Positions 1 to 6,043 of a stretch of DNA of 6,925 nucleotides are shown here, one piece after another. The notes under the pieces were generated by a model that was given only the letters and a program-made list of their open reading frames with translations, did not search any database and was not told the DNA's origin. The translations under genes and the position numbers were made by a program. The stretch's first letter is position 1. Each line of letters opens with the position of its first letter. The stretch is from NCBI GenBank assembly GCA_002308475.1, contig DBVL01000069.1, positions 1-6,925 on the forward strand, in the 5' to 3' direction. The stretch comes from Spirochaetales bacterium UBA1265. Its GTDB lineage: Bacteria; Spirochaetota; Spirochaetia; Sphaerochaetales; Sphaerochaetaceae.

Positions 1-881
1 TTTGTGGCAAAAACAACCTTCATCTTACCTTTCTCAGTCTCTTCAAAAACCTGTTCCTGTTCTTCCTTATTCAGTCTTCCATATAGAGGATAAATCTGCA
101 GATGCTCATGGTCACAGTATTCATAAACACTGCTTATACAGGTTTTTATGTCCGCCTCCCCAGGAAGAAACACAAGAGTGTCCTGATTATCCTTATAACC
201 TGTGGCTTTGAATCTCTTCAAAAGCTGGTTGATTATCTGACAGATGGAGTGGGGCAGTTCATCATTATTCTCACTTTTCGGCAAAGGATAGTACTTGATG
301 TCAACATTGAAGACCCTTGTCTTTATGGAGATTACAGGAGCATTTCTTCCGTTTTTATCAGCAAAGAATGTAGAGAAAATCCTGGTGTTGATTGTGGCAG
401 AAGAGATAATCACCTTGAAAGAAGGTCTCTGAACACAGATCTGCTTGAGCAAACCAAGTATGAAATCTATGTTCAGACTTCTCTCATGGGCTTCATCCAC
501 CATTACCACACTGTACTTTGAGAGAAGAGGGTCGGCCTTCATCTCCTGAAGAAGCATGCCGTCTGTAAGAACCTTGATCCTTGTATCTGCATCTGTAGTG
601 TCATAGAAGCGCATCTTATAGCCACAGTATGTGGGGGGAAGGTTTTCAGAAGCTATCTGAGTCTTTATATATTCGCAGACAGAGAGTGCAGCTATACGCC
701 TAGGCTGTGTTATACCTATGACACCATCTTGGGAATAGCCTGCCTCGTGAAGTATTACCGGAATCTGCGTAGTCTTTCCGCTTCCAGTAGGACTTTCAAC
801 TATAATCACCTGATTATTCTCAAGAGCCGCAACAATCTGTTCTCTGTTCTGCCAGACGGCCAGTTTTTTAGGATCTATCAT
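1..881 (-). CDS. DEAH-box ATP-dependent helicase, HrpA/HrpB type (3' end outside window)
   Basis: Translating the minus strand from the ATG at 881 gives 293 uninterrupted codons that run off the left edge, so the C-terminal part is missing. Visible superfamily 2 DEAH motifs are, in order: Walker A TGSGKTT (residues 32-38), motif Ia QPRRIAA (59-65), motif Ib TDGMLLQE (106-113), DEAH itself (129-132, in VDEAHERS), SAT (161-163), and in the second RecA domain a LVFLPGE segment followed by PLYGRL. This order and spacing are those of HrpA/HrpB RNA helicases, which use NTP hydrolysis to unwind or remodel RNA in the cytoplasm. HrpA and HrpB are told apart mainly by their C-terminal regions, which are not present here, so no symbol is given. 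An SD-like TAAGG lies four bases before the ATG, and the start overlaps the hisS stop as ATGA, implying translational coupling. The family call is secure; the exact substrate is unknown. Confidence 0.93.
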   Translation of the reverse strand, partial: MIDPKKLAVWQNREQIVAALENNQVIIVESPTGSGKTTQIPVILHEAGYSQDGVIGITQPRRIAALSVCEYIKTQIASENLPPTYCGYKMRFYDTTDADTRIKVLTDGMLLQEMKADPLLSKYSVVMVDEAHERSLNIDFILGLLKQICVQRPSFKVIISSATINTRIFSTFFADKNGRNAPVISIKTRVFNVDIKYYPLPKSENNDELPHSICQIINQLLKRFKATGYKDNQDTLVFLPGEADIKTCISSVYEYCDHEHLQIYPLYGRLNKEEQEQVFEETEKGKMKVVFAT

Positions 882-2152
882 TTAACCTTATCAACAAGCT
901 CCTCCAGGGAAAGATTTTCATAGACATTTCTGGTTGCAATCTCTTTCACTGTAAATAGACCATTTTCATAATTTCTTACTACATAAGGAATATTGTTTGC
1001 TTCTGCATAAGCATACTGCATACCAGCTCCCTTGTCTCCACAATAACAGTCAACCATAAGGGAGGCGTTTCTTAGTGCTTCAGCAGCCGGAAGCTGGGAG
1101 AAGGACGGGCTCTTAAGAATAAGAATATCAGCATATCTTGAATTCCTGACTATCTCACTTCCTGTCTCTTCAAGTGCGGCAAGAAGCCGGTCCAGACCTA
1201 TGCAGGAACCAACACCGGGCAGGCTGTCTCTATGATAGAGACCTGTAAGATTGTTGTACCGTCCTCCGGAGCAAATGGAGCCAATCTGGGGCATTTTCTC
1301 CAGAAGAGTCTCATAGACTATACCGGTGTAGTAATCAAGTCCGCGTGTAATGGATGTATCAAGCAAAAAGTCTTCTTGTATACCACACTGCTTCATCATG
1401 GAATACAGCTCATTTAATCTGATTATCTCTTCTGAATCAGAACCAAGAATATCTGAGAGCAAGGAAAGGGTTTCTCCAAATTCATTCTTAGGAAGAGATA
1501 TGAAGGTCTTCACAGCCTGTATATCTGAATCTGTTAATCCTTCATCCTTAAGAAGGGTTATAACGTTTTCCAGTCCTATCTTGTTAAGTTTGTCTATGGC
1601 TCTCAGAACAGAGTCCAACTTGCCTGTTATTCCATTCTTGTTCAGATAGCTGTTGAGTAAGCCCCTATGAGAAACCAGAACCTTGAAAGAACCAACATTC
1701 ATAGTCTTCAGACAGGTGTGGATGAGAAGAAGAATCTCAAAGTCAGACTGAGAGTTGTCAGCACCTATAATATCAAAGTCGCACTGAAGAAACTCTCTGT
1801 AGCGGCCTTTCTGTGGCTTTTCACCTCGCCACACCTTGGCTATATGGTATCTTTTGAAAGGGAATTTAAGCTGTCCATAGTTTGCAGATACATATCTAGC
1901 AAGAGGAACGGTAAGATCAAAACGAAGTGCAACATCTCTGTTACCATTGTCCTGAAAACGGAACATCTGTTTATCTGTTTCTCCGCCACCTTTTCCAAGG
2001 AGGACCTCACTGTATTCAAGACAAGGTGTATCTATAGGAACAAATCCAAAGCTTCTGAATATATTCTGAATTTTTGAAATCAGGTTCTGTCTTACTATTT
2101 CCTGTGACGGAAGACTGTCTCTGAAACCTTTCAGTACTTTTGGCTCAATCAT
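878..2152 (-). CDS. hisS: Histidyl-tRNA synthetase
   Basis: This cytoplasmic class II synthetase charges tRNA-His with histidine using ATP. With the ATG at 2152 as start the protein has 424 residues, normal for bacterial HisRS. Signatures (numbered from that ATG): early KGFRD and LRFDLTVPLARY; motif 2 VWRGEKPQKGRYREF (about 107-121), with the ATP-contacting Arg in the usual WRGE context; the histidine-specific loop RGLDYYTG (271-278) and GGRYNNL (296-302); motif 3 GLDRL (319-323); then an anticodon-binding domain from about residue 340. RGLDYYTGIVYE resembles the eukaryotic/archaeal style of HisRS more than the E. coli RGLDYYNRTVFE form. The reading frame extends two codons upstream to a GTG at 2158, but GGAG at 2161-2158 overlaps that GTG and sits five bases before the ATG, so the ATG is preferred. 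The stop overlaps the downstream helicase start. HisZ is unlikely because the histidine and ATP motifs are intact. Confidence 0.96.
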   Translation of the reverse strand: MIEPKVLKGFRDSLPSQEIVRQNLISKIQNIFRSFGFVPIDTPCLEYSEVLLGKGGGETDKQMFRFQDNGNRDVALRFDLTVPLARYVSANYGQLKFPFKRYHIAKVWRGEKPQKGRYREFLQCDFDIIGADNSQSDFEILLLIHTCLKTMNVGSFKVLVSHRGLLNSYLNKNGITGKLDSVLRAIDKLNKIGLENVITLLKDEGLTDSDIQAVKTFISLPKNEFGETLSLLSDILGSDSEEIIRLNELYSMMKQCGIQEDFLLDTSITRGLDYYTGIVYETLLEKMPQIGSICSGGRYNNLTGLYHRDSLPGVGSCIGLDRLLAALEETGSEIVRNSRYADILILKSPSFSQLPAAEALRNASLMVDCYCGDKGAGMQYAYAEANNIPYVVRNYENGLFTVKEIATRNVYENLSLEELVDKVK

Positions 2153-2221
2153 ATTCACTCCATCATGTTGAATTTTTGCAAATATTATGACATAACAATT
2201 CTATAGTAATTTGTAGGATTT
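2153..2221. promoter_or_regulatory. AT-rich divergent intergenic region between hisS and pcnB
   Basis: These 69 bases lie between two genes that are transcribed away from each other, so both promoters should lie here or just inside the genes. On the minus strand CATAAT (plus 2184-2189) is a fair -10 match about 31 bases before the hisS ATG, but I see no convincing -35 at 17 bases. On the plus strand TATAGT (2202-2207) is -10 like but very close to the pcnB start, and TTGAAT (2168-2173) could be a -35 with a poor -10 at 2191. The boxes are therefore uncertain; the regulatory role follows from the gene arrangement. No hairpin or riboswitch is visible. Confidence 0.4.
2158..2161 (-). promoter_or_regulatory. 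Shine-Dalgarno of hisS, decides its start
   Basis: Read on the minus strand this is GGAG, followed by five bases and then the ATG at 2152. It overlaps the in-frame GTG at 2158, which therefore cannot use it and has no good SD of its own. The site supports a start two codons inside the longest reading frame. Confidence 0.65.
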
Positions 2222-3397
2222 ATGAAAGTAAGATATAAGAATTTGAACGGAAAACTGAAAGCAGTTTCCCGCGTATATACGGAAGACGAGCATTCTCTGG
2301 ATTTCAGCAAGATAGACCCTTTGGCTGTAAAGATTGTCAGACAGCTGCAGGACTCAGGTTATGAGGCATATATAGTCGGTGGAGCAGTGAGAGATATTCT
2401 TCTCGGACGTAGTCCTAAGGACTTTGATATAGTCACGGATGCTTCTCCACGGCAGGTTCATAAGATATTCAGGAACTCACGCCTGATAGGACATAGATTC
2501 AGAATAGTACATGTGTTTTTTACAAATAAGATATTTGAGGTGTCCACATTCAGAAGTACAGCAGAACACTCAGATTATTCAGACAATAACTTTGGAACCA
2601 TTGATGAAGATGCGTCCAGAAGAGATTTTTCCATCAACAGTCTCTACTATAATCCAATTGACAGGACTATAACGGATTTCAACAGATCTTTGAATGATCT
2701 CAAGAACAGGAGAATCAGATCTCTAATCCCACTGAATAAGACCTTTATTGAGGATCCTGTTAGAATGCTGAGGGCTGTTAAACTTGCCGCTCTTACAGGC
2801 TTTTCAATGACCTTATCTCTTCGTATGGCCATAAAAAAGTATGCATTCATGCTTGAATCCATTAGTTCTTCACGTCTTACTGAAGAATTGAACAAGATTC
2901 TTGGCAGTGGTTGCAGTGAGAAGATTATCAGAGACCTGCAGAAATACGGTCTTCTGGTATATATACTTCCCTGTATCTCCGTATATGTAAGATATCATCA
3001 TTTATATGATTCTCTCCGTATTCTGGATTCTAAGGTAAATGAGATGAAGAGTAAGGGTGAAGATGTCCCTATGTCACTTATGTACTACAGACTTACCGCC
3101 CCCTTTGTCACTGATAGTGCTCCAGAACTCTCAAATGAGGAAGTGTTTAAGGAAATCTTCCGACAGATGAAGGTTCTTGTAAGTCCAAATACTCCTCCGA
3201 ACCATGAGATAGAGAAGGCTGCTGAGCAGTATATGACTGATAATGGCTTTACTTTAAAACGCCGTAATAAAAAGGAATCTCAGAGAGGCGGAAAGAGTCA
3301 GAGTAAAAACGCCAGAAAGGCCAGGAACAGAGCCTTTTATATGAAAAGAAATAAAACAGCTACTCCCAAATCTGTACAATCAAGTCCACAGAGTTGA
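2222..3397 (+). CDS. pcnB: Poly(A) polymerase (class II nucleotidyltransferase, PcnB type)
   Basis: The enzyme adds A residues to RNA 3' ends, which in bacteria usually promotes decay by exonucleases. The 391-residue protein has the class II nucleotidyltransferase head: VGGAVRDILLG (52-62), the metal-binding pair in DFD (67-69), RRDFSINSL (133-141) and EDPVRMLRA (177-185), followed by the helical neck/body. The segment LIGHRFRIVHV (88-98) matches the signature that separates poly(A) polymerases from CCA-adding enzymes, except that His91 replaces the usual first Arg/Lys. The tail from about residue 345 is very basic (KRRNKK, KNARKARNR, MKRNK), as in PcnB proteins, and probably binds RNA. The SD is weak: AGGA only three bases before the ATG. 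The last 38 bases overlap the convergent P-loop gene. A CCA-adding role is the alternative; the signature and basic tail favour poly(A) polymerase. Confidence 0.88.
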   Translation: MKVRYKNLNGKLKAVSRVYTEDEHSLDFSKIDPLAVKIVRQLQDSGYEAYIVGGAVRDILLGRSPKDFDIVTDASPRQVHKIFRNSRLIGHRFRIVHVFFTNKIFEVSTFRSTAEHSDYSDNNFGTIDEDASRRDFSINSLYYNPIDRTITDFNRSLNDLKNRRIRSLIPLNKTFIEDPVRMLRAVKLAALTGFSMTLSLRMAIKKYAFMLESISSSRLTEELNKILGSGCSEKIIRDLQKYGLLVYILPCISVYVRYHHLYDSLRILDSKVNEMKSKGEDVPMSLMYYRLTAPFVTDSAPELSNEEVFKEIFRQMKVLVSPNTPPNHEIEKAAEQYMTDNGFTLKRRNKKESQRGGKSQSKNARKARNRAFYMKRNKTATPKSVQSSPQS

Positions 3398-4208
3398 TCA
3401 TGATTCCACCGTATTTTTCCAGAGAATCTGAGATGTACTCCTGAAACTCGGGAATTCTCTTACTGTCAATCCCGACCGGGGTTCTTAAGGTTATGATCAG
3501 ATTATAGCCGTCTTTTGTATTTGTAAATTTCACATCTTCAACCTTAAGGATGTTCTCATACTCATATAGGCAGTGTTTGACCATCTGTTTGATTGCGGCC
3601 TCAGATATACTGCTTTTCTCAAGTTTACTGAATTCAGGTTTTACAAGGGTATTTTCCGAAACATCTATTTTGTTTCCTCTGATTCTGCGTATTCCGGTCT
3701 TGATTCCGTCATAGACTATACTGGGATAACTTCTGGCTATCTGCAACGGGGCAACAGGAATGACATGTTTGCCTTCAGTGTATCTGATCCTCATGGCAGT
3801 ATTTATATCATCTTCAGTAGCAATATCTTCTATATGAATGATCTTTTTCGGTTCCGGAAGATTGAGTCTTGAAGCAATCTTTACGACCATATTCTCAGAA
3901 GTTCCTATTATGAGAATTTTTCGGAATCTTTCTTTTGAAAGAGCCTGTATAACTGAATTCTGATGTGCAGGATCTTGGAAAAGAGCACTTTTCACTGCAC
4001 CTATGAAACTGGATTCCTGTTTGGCGCTCTTGCCTACAACTATCTTGTTTCCTTTGATAAGAAGTCCATCATCTATAATCAGAGGTATATGATAAGTCTT
4101 TGCAACAGACTGAGCCCTGAAGCTTTTTCCAGAGCCACTTCTACCTACCAGGCCATAGACCTTCACCGGCAGATTTGATAGAAGAGAAGCAAATAAACCC
4201 TGTTTCAT
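3360..4208 (-). CDS. Unrecognised P-loop NTPase-like protein with possible Asp23-like C-terminal domain
   Basis: I do not recognise a named gene. The 282-residue protein begins, after a short leader, with a beta-strand and Walker A loop, YGLVGRSGSGKSF (18-30; Lys28, Ser29). Downstream LIIDD (43-47) could supply acidic residues, and ILIIGTSE (about 98-105) looks like another core strand, but a classical Walker B is not clear. Residues from about 198 to 282 (SISEAAIKQMVKH, then VEDVKF, a LRTPVG turn, an amphipathic helix, and GGIMINSVDLIVQIWE) have the alternating pattern and closing strand of Asp23/DUF322-like domains; this is inference from pattern. There is no signal peptide or membrane segment, so it is probably cytoplasmic. 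No SD precedes the ATG, and no in-frame alternative start is evident. A -10 like TATTAT lies 13 to 8 bases before the ATG, so the mRNA may be nearly leaderless. The gene is flanked by plus-strand genes and is probably transcribed alone. The ORF is convincingly real; its function is unknown. Confidence 0.8.
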   Translation of the reverse strand: MKQGLFASLLSNLPVKVYGLVGRSGSGKSFRAQSVAKTYHIPLIIDDGLLIKGNKIVVGKSAKQESSFIGAVKSALFQDPAHQNSVIQALSKERFRKILIIGTSENMVVKIASRLNLPEPKKIIHIEDIATEDDINTAMRIRYTEGKHVIPVAPLQIARSYPSIVYDGIKTGIRRIRGNKIDVSENTLVKPEFSKLEKSSISEAAIKQMVKHCLYEYENILKVEDVKFTNTKDGYNLIITLRTPVGIDSKRIPEFQEYISDSLEKYGGIMINSVDLIVQIWE

Positions 4209-4271
4209 GGTTTTAATAATAATTGTTTTAATGTAATATTGAAAGTGATTTGTTAATTTCAGAGGAATCAG
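4209..4271. promoter_or_regulatory. AT-rich divergent intergenic region between the P-loop gene and the GH57-like gene
   Basis: This 63-base gap separates two divergent starts and is almost entirely A/T except near its right end, as expected for overlapping promoters. For the minus-strand gene, TATTAT (plus 4216-4221) is a 5/6 match to a -10 box, with TTTCAA 17 bases upstream as a weak -35. For the plus-strand gene several TAAT-rich tracts could serve, but none stands out. The plus-strand SD is clear (GAGGA, 4262-4266, five bases before the ATG), in contrast to the minus-strand gene, which has none. Confidence 0.4.
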
Positions 4272-6041
4272 ATGAAACTTATTCTTGGAGCATACAGCCA
4301 GTTACCGCAAGGAACCTCGGATGAAGAATTCGAGGCTTTGCTCAGTCATCAGCTAAGTCCTCTTCTTACAACAATTTATAACAATCCCGACTATAAAGTT
4401 GTTCTGAAACTGGGAAACAATGAGTTTGAATGGTTTGAGAAGCATCATCCTGAGATAAACATGCTTATTCATAATCTTGCAAACAAGAATCAGCTTGAGC
4501 TTTTGAGTTCCACATATAAAGATGCTGTTTTCAGTCTTATACCTACACATGAATTTGCCAATCAGATTGAAAAATCAACAACATATATCAGGAAAAAGAT
4601 AGGAAAGAGGCCAAGAGGTCTTTGGTGTCCATTCCAGATATTCAAGACTTCCTTGGTTTCTGTTATGGATCTCAGTTCATTGGACTACATAATGATTTCC
4701 CAGTATTCGAGCACTCAGAATTCTGTTCTATACAATAAGCCGTTTATCATGAACGAATTGGGCAAGAGGACTGTTGTTTTTCCATTTAATGATAAAGTAA
4801 GCAAGGAGATAGCTGAAGCTTACAGAACAAAAGACAGCTCTGAACATTTTCTGTCCTCTATCAGGAAAATAGTTAAGAATGCCATGCCCTCATTCTCTAC
4901 AGTCATGATCAACATGAACCAGCTGATGTATTGTCAGGAGAATTCAGAGATTTTCAACATCTTGCTGAGTGCAGGAGGGAAGGGTTGTATGCTTCCATCT
5001 GAATATCTTGAAAACCACCCTGTCAGTACAGGTTTTTACTTTCCTGACGGACTATATGGCAGAGATATAAATGCCACAGGTCTTAATTCACTTTCTCATA
5101 ACATTCTGAAAGACCCGTATCTTACCAAGACCTTCAATACGGTTAACTCATTAAGGGAAATAGTAAAATCCTATAAAAAGAATTCAAGTGCAAGAACAAA
5201 TCTTGATTACCATTTCATACGCTGTGAATCAGGTTTTTCCTACATGCCTGCGTACCGGTATAATTCTGATTCCAAGAGATATGTAAACAGGAATTTTGCC
5301 CAGATTTTCAATATTCTTTATCAGAGTCCATCCCAGACCATACCTGTGGAACTATATGAAGATTCCTCATACATTCCTTCAAAGCTAGTCATTCAGAAAG
5401 GTTTTGCAGCTCTTTTGAGTCAGAGAGGCTCAAGTATAAACCTCTTTACTGTGAACATGGCAGATGTGAATCTTGTCATGCATAATGGTCCTGGACTTTA
5501 TTCGGATATGATAAGAAACACAACCACTGATAAAGTTGTAGATCTTGGAAGCAAGGTCTTTGAATGCAAGAAATCTGATAAGAAAATTTTTGACTATGTT
5601 TTTTCCACAACAGTGGATATTGATGATAACAAGATTTATCTTGAAAAGCATTTCAGATTCAGACAGTATTCTTTCGTAGTCGAGTATCTTGTTGAGAATA
5701 CAGGAAAGGGCAGTGTCTCAAATCTTACTCTTGAATCACTTCTGAACATTTCCATGCCAGAAAGAACACCTCTGACATACATAAGTACTGATAATCCACT
5801 TCAGAAAGCAAAACAGTTTACACTTTCTGACAAAAGCGTTCCTCTTACAGTATCTATAATGAATGATTTTGATACTGAATACAGCACAAAAGAAATAGAC
5901 CACAACTGTGAAACCTATCTTGGAGAGAAAGTGTTTTATCAGTACACTCAGATTAAATTTAAAAAACAGCTAGACATGAAAGCCGGAGAAAAGATTTCAT
6001 TCTCATCAGTTTTCAGAGTTGACGCGAATAGAAGGAGATAA
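4272..6041 (+). CDS. GH57-like 4-alpha-glucanotransferase/alpha-amylase homologue, apparently catalytically dead
   Basis: The 589-residue protein follows the layout of GH57 4-alpha-glucanotransferases: an N-terminal barrel (about 1-290), a middle helical part, and a beta-rich C-terminal domain (about 370-589, with EKHFRFRQYSFVVEYLVEN). The N-terminus aligns by eye, without gaps, to the active family (about 650 residues in archaeal members), yet the key motifs are changed. HNHQP of region 1 is YSQLP (8-12). The GGGFYEP loop of region 2 is SSTYKDA (79-85). The nucleophile motif WLTERVW is WCPFQIF (118-124), with Phe121 at the Glu position. The acid/base motif FHDDGEKFG is INMNQLMYC (213-221). 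There is no signal peptide, so it should be cytoplasmic. It may bind or sense alpha-glucans, but that is inference. A good SD (GAGGA, five bases before the ATG) supports the start. It ends two bases before prfB and is probably cotranscribed with it. Confidence 0.85.
   Translation: MKLILGAYSQLPQGTSDEEFEALLSHQLSPLLTTIYNNPDYKVVLKLGNNEFEWFEKHHPEINMLIHNLANKNQLELLSSTYKDAVFSLIPTHEFANQIEKSTTYIRKKIGKRPRGLWCPFQIFKTSLVSVMDLSSLDYIMISQYSSTQNSVLYNKPFIMNELGKRTVVFPFNDKVSKEIAEAYRTKDSSEHFLSSIRKIVKNAMPSFSTVMINMNQLMYCQENSEIFNILLSAGGKGCMLPSEYLENHPVSTGFYFPDGLYGRDINATGLNSLSHNILKDPYLTKTFNTVNSLREIVKSYKKNSSARTNLDYHFIRCESGFSYMPAYRYNSDSKRYVNRNFAQIFNILYQSPSQTIPVELYEDSSYIPSKLVIQKGFAALLSQRGSSINLFTVNMADVNLVMHNGPGLYSDMIRNTTTDKVVDLGSKVFECKKSDKKIFDYVFSTTVDIDDNKIYLEKHFRFRQYSFVVEYLVENTGKGSVSNLTLESLLNISMPERTPLTYISTDNPLQKAKQFTLSDKSVPLTVSIMNDFDTEYSTKEIDHNCETYLGEKVFYQYTQIKFKKQLDMKAGEKISFSSVFRVDANRRR
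6033..6037 (+). promoter_or_regulatory. Shine-Dalgarno of prfB
   Basis: AGGAG lies six bases before the ATG at 6044 and is embedded in the last codons of the GH57-like gene. It identifies the short zero-frame leader as the true prfB start, rather than an internal start after the frameshift site. It also supports cotranscription, because there is no room for a separate promoter in the two-base gap. Confidence 0.8.
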
Positions 6042-6043
6042 TT

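Noticed and set aside
102..521. 139-codon plus-strand reading frame
   Set aside because: It lies antisense to the helicase gene, whose minus-strand translation carries a full set of DEAH motifs. The plus-strand product has no recognisable motif and no good SD.
1667..2077. 136-codon plus-strand reading frame
   Set aside because: It is a shadow of hisS, covering the strongly conserved N-terminal and motif 2 region on the other strand. Its translation resembles no protein family.
3340..3420. Search for a bidirectional terminator between pcnB and the P-loop gene
   Set aside because: No GC-rich inverted repeat followed by a T tract is visible on either strand; the genes overlap instead.
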